From contig JAKAVX010000152.1 of assembly GCA_021827465.1 (NCBI GenBank), positions 1-6,623 of the forward strand: DNA of 6,623 nucleotides, written 5' to 3'. The position numbers were made by a program, and so were the translations under genes. The notes beneath the pieces are model-generated. The model was given only the letters and a program-made list of their open reading frames with translations. It made no database searches and was not told where the DNA came from. This DNA comes from Deltaproteobacteria bacterium. GTDB lineage: Bacteria; Desulfobacterota_B; Binatia; Binatales; Binataceae. Each line of letters opens with the position of its first letter. The stretch's first letter is position 1. This document shows positions 1-5,062 of this stretch, piece by piece.

Positions 1-69
1 AAGGTCGGGGACGATCTCGTAGTCAGCGTGTCGCAGGTTGTCGCCGTGTCACTCGACAAGATGGAGTAA
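1..69 (+). CDS. C-terminal end of an unidentified protein (5' partial)
   Basis: Frame 1 is open from the window edge and stops with TAA at 67-69. It encodes 22 residues beginning KVGDDLVVSVSQ and ending SLDKME. The alternating hydrophobic stretch (LVVSVSQVVAVSL) looks like a beta strand, as at the end of a small beta-rich or hotdog-type domain. That is only an impression, and the fragment is too short to assign a family. It runs towards the leftward VOC gene, whose stop lies 90 bp further on, so the two genes would converge. The sequence between 70 and 159 shows no convincing gene or terminator: there is a 4-bp-stem TGGT/ACCA hairpin near 77-89 without a T-run. Confidence is limited because no start or domain is visible. 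Confidence 0.45.
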   Translation, partial: KVGDDLVVSVSQVVAVSLDKME

Positions 70-159
70 GACTCGTGGTCTTGAACCAAAAGGGGGAGAC
101 GAGGACGTGACGCTTCGCGTATCGTGCGCTCCGAGCGAACAGTCCGGCGCGTCTCAATC

Positions 160-531
160 TCAACTGATCGTCTTTTGCTCCATCAGTTCGATCCGGTTGC
201 CGAACGGATCGTACACGTAGGCGCGCTCGTAACCGGGCATCGGCTCGCCCTCGGCGACACGATATCCCCCGTGAGCGCATCGCGAAACGATAGCCCGCAA
301 ATCATCGACGAGAAGCGCCACATGCGCCTTGGCCGCCGGCCGGAAGCCAGCCTCGATTCCGAGATGAATCCTTGCGCCGGCGCTCTCGAACCATGCGCCG
401 CCGCGCGCCGCGAGATTGGCAGGCTTGGGCACTTCCCGAAGGCCGAGGATGCCTCCGCAGAAGTCTCGCGCGCGATCCTCGGCGCCCGCCGGTATCGCAA
501 CTTGAACATGGTCGATAGTCAGCACCGCCAT
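160..531 (-). CDS. VOC family protein (glyoxalase/bleomycin resistance/dioxygenase fold)
   Basis: This 123-aa protein has the size of a single vicinal-oxygen-chelate domain made of two beta-alpha-beta-beta-beta modules. The first module opens with TIDHVQVAIP (residues 5-14) and contains the helix leading into GGILGL (26-31). The second begins at AHVALLVDD (69-77) and ends with the family hallmark YDPFGNRIELME (107-118). Candidate metal ligands in the usual VOC positions are H8, H56 (in IHLGIE), H70 and E115. VOC members include glyoxalase I, extradiol dioxygenases, fosfomycin-modifying enzymes and drug-binding proteins; nothing visible fixes the reaction or substrate. No signal peptide is seen, so it is probably cytoplasmic. 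The ATG start makes a complete domain, although the ribosome binding site ahead of it (GAGCG) is weak. It lies 104 bp downstream of the MauE-like gene on the same strand and may be the last gene of that cluster or have its own control. Confidence 0.9.
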   Translation of the reverse strand: MAVLTIDHVQVAIPAGAEDRARDFCGGILGLREVPKPANLAARGGAWFESAGARIHLGIEAGFRPAAKAHVALLVDDLRAIVSRCAHGGYRVAEGEPMPGYERAYVYDPFGNRIELMEQKTIS

Positions 532-542
532 CGCTCGATATG

Positions 543-579
543 TCTCACGGCCCCGCCGCGTCAGACAAACGGCGTGAGA
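543..579. repeat. Inverted repeat between the MauE-like and VOC genes
   Basis: TCTCACG (543-549) is the exact reverse complement of CGTGAGA (573-579), with 23 bp between. A second pairing, CGCCG near 554-558 with CGGCG at 570-574, could extend the structure around an 11-nt loop. The element sits in the 104-bp gap upstream of the VOC start. No T-run follows the stem on the minus strand, so it does not look like a standard intrinsic terminator. It could be an operator, an mRNA-processing hairpin or chance; a 7-bp repeat in GC-rich DNA is weak evidence. Confidence 0.35.
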
Positions 580-635
580 TCGTCACGGTTCGTTGCGCGG
601 GCTTCCCGGTTTCACGAAGGCGACGGATATGCGCC

Positions 636-1094
636 TTAAGCATCGGGGCGTTCCCTCCGCGGCTTCAGGCGGCCCGCGTACACGGCGAGCGCGGCGGCAA
701 GAATTGCCAGGTCGCGCACGAGTTCCATCAGATTGCTCGCGAACGTGGCGGGCGCGCCCGCGCCAAAGCATCCGCAATCGACCGTGATACCGCGCGCCAG
801 GGTCGATGCGAACGCGGCCGAGAATATCGCCGTGGCAACCGCGACGGCGAGAGCGCCCACCCGCAAGCCGGCGACAAGCATCGCACCCGCGAGAATCTCG
901 AAAGGCGGCAGGCCGAGCGCGAGCGGTGTTACGAGCGCGCGCGGCAGCACCTGGAAAGACCAGATGGAATCGGCGAGTTGGAGCGGATTGGTTATTTTGA
1001 CCGCGCCCGCGTATACAAAAACTCCCCCGACCACGAGCCGAATCGCAAGTTCGGCCCACCGGTAGAGCCGCGATGACGGATCAAGCAGTTTCAT
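636..1094 (-). CDS. MauE/DoxX-family redox-associated integral membrane protein
   Basis: This 152-aa inner-membrane protein has about four hydrophobic segments (roughly residues 15-31, 53-75, 78-98 and 124-140). It shows signatures of the MauE/DoxX group: FVYAGAVKITNP (26-37) after the first helix, FQVLP (47-51), the DCGCFG motif with cysteines 107 and 109, and a VRD in the last helix. MauE is known as a membrane factor for methylamine dehydrogenase maturation, thought to assist disulfide formation with MauD; DoxX relatives are linked to thiol and thiosulfate oxidation. No methylamine dehydrogenase gene is visible, so a role in envelope thiol redox is the safer reading. The frame stays open upstream to 1226, but the start at 1094 is preferred: it gives MKLLDPSSRLYRW directly before the first helix, matches normal family length, and its ATG overlaps the rhodanese stop as ATGA, implying translational coupling. 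Confidence 0.88.
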   Translation of the reverse strand: MKLLDPSSRLYRWAELAIRLVVGGVFVYAGAVKITNPLQLADSIWSFQVLPRALVTPLALGLPPFEILAGAMLVAGLRVGALAVAVATAIFSAAFASTLARGITVDCGCFGAGAPATFASNLMELVRDLAILAAALAVYAGRLKPRRERPDA

Positions 1095-1615
1095 TTCCGA
1101 CTCACCGGCATTCCGGCCTGCGACCACGACTGAAAGCCTCCAGTGAAGACCTCGACGCGCTGAAATCCAAGGCTCAGGAGCGCGCTCGCCACCATCCTGC
1201 TGTCGTGGCAATCCTGTCCTGAGCAATAGACGATGATTTGTTTGCCGCGATCCTTTGCGAGGACGGAACTGAGCCGCTGGTAGTCGCGGGCGAAGTCCTC
1301 GCGCGAAAGGTTGAGCGCTCCGGGGACGTGGCCGCCCTGGTAAAACGGTTCGGCACGGGCGTCGATTATGACGGCGCGCCGGCTCTCCACGATCGAGCGG
1401 AACTGGCCGAGCCCGATGAAACTCGCGGGCGTGATTTCGAACGCGGGCGCGTGGATCAGCCGATCGAGTTGCGTGGCGAGCCGCTGCTCCTGCGTCTGAT
1501 ACCGCATCGGCATCGGTTCGGCGCGAAAGCGGTCGATCGCGAGGCCCACGGCCAGTGAAAGAACCACGAGCGCCGCAAGAGCGGCCGCGTCTCCGGCGAA
1601 TTGAGCGTACCTCAT
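1091..1615 (-). CDS. Membrane-anchored rhodanese-like sulfurtransferase
   Basis: This 174-aa protein has one N-terminal hydrophobic segment (about residues 10-27), a linker of about 30 residues, and a single rhodanese domain (about 65-172). Rhodanese landmarks are VIIDAR (82-87), FYQGGHVPGALNL (91-103) with its substrate-loop histidine, and the active-site loop YCSGQDCHDS (130-139). C131 occupies the persulfide-carrying position and C136 is a second cysteine five residues on. The end GGFQSWSQAGMPV is the usual C-terminal signature. Rhodaneses transfer sulfane sulfur to a nucleophilic acceptor through a cysteine persulfide. A signal-anchor with the domain in the periplasm is my inference; charges flanking the helix do not settle topology. 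The ATG at 1613-1615 gives the hydrophobic anchor at the right place, with a weak AGGG-like ribosome site just upstream. It is first in the leftward cluster, overlaps the MauE-like gene by four bases, and is divergent from the receptor gene. Confidence 0.92.
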   Translation of the reverse strand: MRYAQFAGDAAALAALVVLSLAVGLAIDRFRAEPMPMRYQTQEQRLATQLDRLIHAPAFEITPASFIGLGQFRSIVESRRAVIIDARAEPFYQGGHVPGALNLSREDFARDYQRLSSVLAKDRGKQIIVYCSGQDCHDSRMVASALLSLGFQRVEVFTGGFQSWSQAGMPVSRK

Positions 1616-1649
1616 ACCCTGAAAATATAGCTTAGCGAAGTACGCAATA

Positions 1650-1676
1650 TGTTCAATTCTGTTCAGTTTCCGAACA
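1650..1676. repeat. TGTTC/GAACA repeat cluster, possible operator
   Basis: TGTTCA occurs at 1650-1655 and again at 1660-1665, a direct repeat with a 10-bp period, about one helical turn. The second copy is also paired with GAACA at 1672-1676, making an inverted repeat TGTTC-N7-GAACA. Three half-sites on one face of the helix in a divergent promoter region is an arrangement typical of transcription factor binding sites. The factor is unknown, and no regulator gene is encoded in the window. Confidence 0.4.
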
Positions 1677-1689
1677 CGGCGCTGCTTGA

Positions 1690-1726
1690 GGCTCGATCAA
1701 GCCCTTGTCCCGCCCCTGATTGAGCC
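1690..1726. repeat. Inverted repeat with 10-base arms, possible operator or hairpin
   Basis: GGCTCGATCA (1690-1699) pairs with TGATTGAGCC (1717-1726) over all ten positions, nine Watson-Crick and one G-T, around a 17-base loop. An alternative smaller repeat overlaps it: GCTTGA (1684-1689) with TCAAGC (1697-1702). No T-run follows on either strand, so it is not a typical intrinsic terminator. If the promoter suggested at 1731-1760 is right, the repeat lies upstream of the receptor transcript and would act as DNA; if transcription starts earlier, it would be a 5' leader hairpin. Confidence 0.45.
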
Positions 1727-1730
1727 GCCA

Positions 1731-1760
1731 TTAAAACTATATTTGGAATGCATATATAAA
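1731..1760 (+). promoter_or_regulatory. Possible sigma-70 type promoter for the receptor gene
   Basis: TTAAAA at 1731-1736 could be a -35 box (four of six consensus bases) and TATAAA at 1755-1760 a -10 box (five of six), with an 18-bp spacer. An overlapping TATATA at 1753-1758 gives a 16-bp spacer. This is the most A/T-rich patch before the receptor start and would give a leader of about 95 bases. The match is by eye only. Confidence 0.35.
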
Positions 1761-1846
1761 TCGGCGGCGATACGCTTGCATGATTCGCTCGTTCCGGTTC
1801 AAATAAGCGCTCCGCGTGCGCCGCATCCACGCCGCAATGGCGTGTC

Positions 1847-1857
1847 GGGGGAGAGGA
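1847..1857 (+). promoter_or_regulatory. Ribosome binding site deciding the receptor start
   Basis: The purine-rich run GGGGGAGAGGA lies 3-9 bases before the ATG at 1861. It favours this start over the in-frame ATG at 1816, which would add 15 arginine-rich residues ahead of the signal peptide. Confidence 0.7.
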
Positions 1858-1860
1858 CGA

Positions 1861-4092
1861 ATGAAGCGTCTGATGTCCTGTGCGGCGATTGCGCTTTCAT
1901 TTTTCATCTCAGCCGCAGCGGCGAAAGCCTCCGGCCCGTGTGAATCGTCTTCGGCGCGCGCGGCGAAGAACGGATGCGCCAGCGCCGGGAAGGCATCGTC
2001 GCCAGGGCCCTCCGTCGCGCAGACGGGCGGGCGGGGCGGCGCGGGCAAAAAAAAGATGCTTCTTGCGCCGGTCGTGGTGCGGGCGAAGCGGATGGTGCCG
2101 TCGCGTCTGATGAGCGACCGGGAAGCGCTCGAGCGTCTCGAACGCACGCCCGGAGCGGTCGCGCAGGTGACCGAAGCGCATATCCGAAGACGCAGGGCCG
2201 CAAACCTGAGTGAGGTGCTGGATTTCGTGCCCGGCGTGACGGCGGGATCGAGGCACGGTCCCGCGCAGGACGATCAAATTTCCATTCGCGGCTCGGGTCT
2301 CGAAAGCAAGTACGACGCCTGGGGTATCAATCTGCTCGAGGACGGCTTTGCGCTCAACCAGGCCGACGGGCTGGCGATCACGCAGCCGATCGATCCGGAT
2401 TTTCTGAAGCGAATCGAAGTGTACAAGGGCGCGAGCGCGATGCGCTTCGGCGGCGACACGATGGGCGGCGCGATCAACCTGGTGACGAAAACGGGATATG
2501 ACGCGCCGGCGTTTGAAGCGCGATCGGAGTTCGGCTCCTACGGCTTCGTCAAGAATTACGTCGGCTCCGGACACGTCGCCGGGCGATGGGACTCCTATCT
2601 CGGGCTGAGCGACGCCGAACTGGGCGGGTTTCGCGATCATTCGATACAGGCGCAGCGCCGGATGTTCGGTACGGTCGGATACACCGGTGACGACGGCGCG
2701 ACGGTGCGCCTGGACACGTCGTACATGAGCGACAGCGAGGACCTGCCGGGCGAGCTCACGCGAAGCCAGTTGATCGACAATCCGTCCGCGGCCGATCCGA
2801 CCTACGTGGCCGACCGATCCGCGCGCGAGTTCGATTTCCTGCGCACCGGCCTTACCGTGACGAAACCGATCGGCGAGGGCCAGCTCCTGGAGGCTTACGC
2901 GCAGTTCTACTGGCACGACTACGAAAACCCGGTACCGTTCGCGATCGTCGAGGGCTCGACCTACGACTGGAGCGGCGAAGTGCGCTACCTGAACGAGATT
3001 CCGCTCTTCAATCACGGCAATCGCCTGACCGCCGGACTTCAGTACGGCGGCACGATGTGGAAAGACCTGAACTATGCAAACGACGCAGGCGAAACCGGCG
3101 CGGCGCTCCGAAACCAGTGGGATCGCGCGCTTGCGCTGGGCGCGTATGCCGAGGACGACTTCGACGTGACGCACGAGCTCAGCCTTGAGATCGGCGGCCG
3201 GGTCGATTACGCACGGCGCTCGGTCTCGGGCTTCGCTTCGGCCAAGGATTATGCGCCGACCGGCGTCGCGAATTTTGTTTCCGGGCTCTCGCCCAAGGCC
3301 GGCTTCGTTTACCGGCTGGAACCGACGGTTCAGTTCTTCGGAAACGTGAGCCGCGCCTATCAGCCGCCGATTCTCAAGGAAGAGGAAGCGCCCGACCAGA
3401 ATCCGAGCACCGCAAGCGTGGATACGCTTCGAGCGGAACGGGGATGGCAGTTCGAAACCGGCGCGCGCGGCTCATGGAAGGATCGTGCCGAGTGGGATCT
3501 CGCGGTTTACGACTACGAGATTCACAACGAGATTCTGAACTTCAACCGGCTTCCGTTTCCGCATGCAAAATTCGTCATCCCGAGCTATATCAACGCTCCG
3601 CGCACGCGCCATAGCGGGGTCGAATTCGGCATGAGCCTCACGATGTTGCGCAATATCGCGCGCCTGCTCGGCCTCGAGGGACCGCACGACCAACTCGTCG
3701 CGCGAGTCGCGTACACCTGGTCGCGTTTCCGCTTCGTTGATAATCGCACCTACGGCGACAACCAGATACCAGGGCTTGCGCCCGAGAATCGGATCAACGC
3801 GGAGATGACCTACAGCAACGAAGACGGCTATTGGGTGCAGCCTTACGTGTACACCGTGCCGGGCGGATGGGCGGTGAACAGCGTCAACACTGTTTATGCG
3901 CCGCCGTACACGCTGGTCGGCGTGCGCGCCGGCTACGATTACAAGCCGTGGCATTGCCGGCTCTTCTTCGAAGCCACCAATCTGACTGACGCGTCGTGGG
4001 CGGCCACGATCGCGCCCGACGCCGCCGACCAGCGCTTCTTCGATCCGGGCGACGGGCGGAGTTTTTACGGCGGCGCCTCATGGCATCTGTAA
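1861..4092 (+). CDS. TonB-dependent outer-membrane receptor
   Basis: This 743-aa protein is a ligand-gated outer-membrane channel that imports scarce substrates using energy passed on by TonB. Residues 1-24 form a signal peptide (MKRLMSC, hydrophobic core, then SAAAAKA before the cleavage site). A 40-residue Gly/Ser/Lys-rich linker with cysteines 27 and 39 follows, then a TonB-box-like LAPVVVRA (68-75). The plug domain spans about 95-211, with ISIRGSG (140-146) and VYKGASAMRFGGDTMGGAIN (187-206). The remainder is the 22-strand barrel, with many aromatic strand ends, and near the C-terminus FFEATNLTD and DGRSFYGGASWHL. The LPGELT segment in an early barrel loop and the RSFYGG ending recall the FecA/siderophore-receptor branch, so ferric-chelate import is my best guess; the substrate is not determined. 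Length is normal for the family. The start is set by the signal peptide and ribosome site. The stop overlaps the downstream tonB start by 13 bp. Confidence 0.95.
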   Translation: MKRLMSCAAIALSFFISAAAAKASGPCESSSARAAKNGCASAGKASSPGPSVAQTGGRGGAGKKKMLLAPVVVRAKRMVPSRLMSDREALERLERTPGAVAQVTEAHIRRRRAANLSEVLDFVPGVTAGSRHGPAQDDQISIRGSGLESKYDAWGINLLEDGFALNQADGLAITQPIDPDFLKRIEVYKGASAMRFGGDTMGGAINLVTKTGYDAPAFEARSEFGSYGFVKNYVGSGHVAGRWDSYLGLSDAELGGFRDHSIQAQRRMFGTVGYTGDDGATVRLDTSYMSDSEDLPGELTRSQLIDNPSAADPTYVADRSAREFDFLRTGLTVTKPIGEGQLLEAYAQFYWHDYENPVPFAIVEGSTYDWSGEVRYLNEIPLFNHGNRLTAGLQYGGTMWKDLNYANDAGETGAALRNQWDRALALGAYAEDDFDVTHELSLEIGGRVDYARRSVSGFASAKDYAPTGVANFVSGLSPKAGFVYRLEPTVQFFGNVSRAYQPPILKEEEAPDQNPSTASVDTLRAERGWQFETGARGSWKDRAEWDLAVYDYEIHNEILNFNRLPFPHAKFVIPSYINAPRTRHSGVEFGMSLTMLRNIARLLGLEGPHDQLVARVAYTWSRFRFVDNRTYGDNQIPGLAPENRINAEMTYSNEDGYWVQPYVYTVPGGWAVNSVNTVYAPPYTLVGVRAGYDYKPWHCRLFFEATNLTDASWAATIAPDAADQRFFDPGDGRSFYGGASWHL

Positions 4093-4901
4093 GACAGATG
4101 CGAAGCCGGAGCGGTGCGTCGGAGCTGGAGCGAATCCAATCGATCGCCGGCGCCCCGGAGGAACCGCGCCCCGCGAAATTCCTGCCCGGCCTGAGCGCGT
4201 TTGCGCTTTCCGTAGCCGCGCACGCGTTGATGATCGGTGTTGCGATATGGCTGATAGGCATTCCTCGGATACCCGCGCTGGAAAAGCCTATTCGCGTTTC
4301 ATTGCTTGCTCCCGGCCCTCCCGGCTCCGCGGCGGAAAGTGCGCTGCCGCATCCGCACGCACCGTCCAGTATTCCGGCAAAGATCCATCGCGAAATCAAA
4401 ACCGTTCGGCATGTGGGCAGAGTTGAAATTTCGCATCGAAGGAAACTCACACCCCGACCGGTGATTTCGCATCGCGCGGAACCCGCCGTCGCGACCGTCG
4501 CGCCGACCGCGGCAACGGCGCATCCGGCTAGCAGCACCACGGCTGCGGGTGTTACGGCGGGCTCGGGCGCGGGCGAAGGCGCGGCTGGCCTCGGACTTCC
4601 GGGCGCCGGCCCGGTTCCGGTCGGCTCGGTGGCCCATCCGCCGCGGATTCTCAAGCGCGTGATGCCCAGTTATCCGATTCAGGCTCGCGTGCGAGGTATC
4701 ACCGGGCGAGTGGAGGTCGAGGTCGTGCTCGGCCGCGACGGCGGAATCCGCAAGCTCGCGGTGGTGCATTCGATCGCGCTTCTCGATCAGGCCGCTTTGC
4801 GCGCGGTCAGCCGATGGAGGTTCAGTCCGGCGCGCAACGCGAGCGGCGCGCCGGTCAGCGTGATCGTGGACATCCCGGTGGTATTCACGCTCGACGATTA
4901 G
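4080..4901 (+). CDS. tonB: TonB family energy transducer
   Basis: This 273-aa protein should span the periplasm and couple the inner-membrane proton motive force, through ExbB/ExbD, to the receptor encoded just upstream. A single transmembrane helix (about 38-61) contains SVAAH, with S44 and H48 reproducing the SxxxH motif needed for ExbB/D coupling in E. coli TonB. A periplasmic spacer (71-185) follows, then a TonB C-terminal domain (about 187-270) with PPRILKRVMPSYPIQAR, GRVEVEVVLGRDG and AVSRWRFSPA. The spacer lacks the long Glu-Pro/Lys-Pro runs of enterobacterial TonB: it has a basic His/Arg-rich part (101-133) and an Ala/Gly/Thr-rich part (139-180). I chose ATG 4080, which overlaps the receptor by 13 bp; ATG 4098 (MRSRSG), five bases after the receptor stop, is equally possible, as neither has a strong ribosome site. 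The frame is open upstream to 3996, but that would only add an arginine-rich shadow of the receptor end. No exbB or exbD is in the window. Confidence 0.93.
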   Translation: MASVRQMRSRSGASELERIQSIAGAPEEPRPAKFLPGLSAFALSVAAHALMIGVAIWLIGIPRIPALEKPIRVSLLAPGPPGSAAESALPHPHAPSSIPAKIHREIKTVRHVGRVEISHRRKLTPRPVISHRAEPAVATVAPTAATAHPASSTTAAGVTAGSGAGEGAAGLGLPGAGPVPVGSVAHPPRILKRVMPSYPIQARVRGITGRVEVEVVLGRDGGIRKLAVVHSIALLDQAALRAVSRWRFSPARNASGAPVSVIVDIPVVFTLDD

Positions 4902-5032
4902 CTCCTGCGGCTGGCGGAGCGGAGCGCGAGCCTTTACTTCATCGATGGAAGGGGACACACGCGACTCGATTGTCCTTGCGGAGGAAAACTGCGCCACCTA
5001 TATGAGGATTGAAACCGGCGGCTCGCCGTCGA

Positions 5033-5047
5033 ATTCGCAACGCGAAT
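5033..5047. repeat. Short perfect inverted repeat before the hydrolase ribosome site
   Basis: ATTCGC (5033-5038) and GCGAAT (5042-5047) form a perfect 6-bp inverted repeat with a 3-base centre. It ends four bases before the Shine-Dalgarno run of the serine hydrolase gene. In mRNA it could form a small hairpin next to the ribosome site; as DNA it could be a repressor site. Chance occurrence cannot be excluded. Confidence 0.35.
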
Positions 5048-5051
5048 CAGT

Positions 5052-5060
5052 GGAGGGGGG
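5052..5060 (+). promoter_or_regulatory. Strong ribosome binding site of the serine hydrolase gene
   Basis: GGAGGGGGG ends two bases before the ATG at 5063, with its GGAGG core six bases away. It is the best Shine-Dalgarno match in the window and selects this start over the in-frame ATG at 5009, which has no such signal. Confidence 0.8.
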
Positions 5061-5062
5061 AC

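Larger units (their letters stand above)
1616..1860. promoter_or_regulatory. Divergent intergenic control region between rhodanese and receptor genes
   Basis: This 245-bp gap between two divergent start codons has no convincing coding potential and is visibly richer in A/T (for example 1620-1665 and 1731-1760) than the genes on either side. It must hold the promoters of both clusters unless transcription begins further away. It contains a TGTTC repeat cluster (1650-1676), an inverted repeat with 10-base arms (1690-1726) and a possible rightward promoter (1731-1760). For the leftward gene, a TATATT on the minus strand (1624-1629) could act as a -10 box, but no good -35 is at standard distance and it lies only nine bases from the ATG. 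I found no Fur-box-like 19-mer and no cobalamin riboswitch core, both of which are common ahead of receptor genes. Confidence 0.75.
4902..5062 (+). promoter_or_regulatory. Gap between tonB and the serine hydrolase gene
   Basis: This 161-bp stretch holds no credible gene. A GGAGGA at 4980-4985 is not followed by a usable start, and the ATG at 5002 opens only a short unconvincing frame. A weak promoter is conceivable (TTGCGG at 4976-4981 and TATATG at 4999-5004, 17-bp spacer). A 5-bp GCTCC/GGAGC stem directly after the tonB stop has no T-run and is not a convincing terminator. The hydrolase could therefore be read through from tonB or have its own start. Confidence 0.4.

Noticed and set aside
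38..220. Short forward frame preceded by a purine-rich GGGGGAGACGAGGA, possibly starting at GTG 107
   Set aside because: It overlaps the conserved C-terminal end of the VOC gene, is low in structure, and ends soon after; the ribosome-site-like run appears to be chance.
540..1076. Forward open frame of 178 residues over the MauE-like gene
   Set aside because: Its translation is almost entirely Arg, Glu, Ala and Gly without pattern. The reverse strand encodes a clear four-helix membrane protein with the DCGCFG motif.
1670..1735. Resemblance to a cobalamin riboswitch (TCCCGCCCCTGA segment before a TonB-dependent receptor)
   Set aside because: The conserved B12-box and the other core elements are missing, the segment is too short, and the best promoter lies downstream of it.
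1741..1765. Possible Fur box in the A/T-rich TATATTTGGAATGCATATATA segment
   Set aside because: It does not follow the GATAAT hexamer arrangement of Fur sites; the apparent symmetry is limited to simple TATAT runs.
1909..3174. A 421-residue open frame antisense to the receptor gene
   Set aside because: Its translation is rich in Arg, Val, Ala and His without domain structure, as expected of a shadow of a GC-rich coding strand. The forward frame is a clear TonB-dependent receptor with signal peptide, plug and barrel.
4901..4920. Terminator hairpin GCTCC/GGAGC after tonB
   Set aside because: The stem is only five base pairs with a 10-base loop and there is no T-run behind it.
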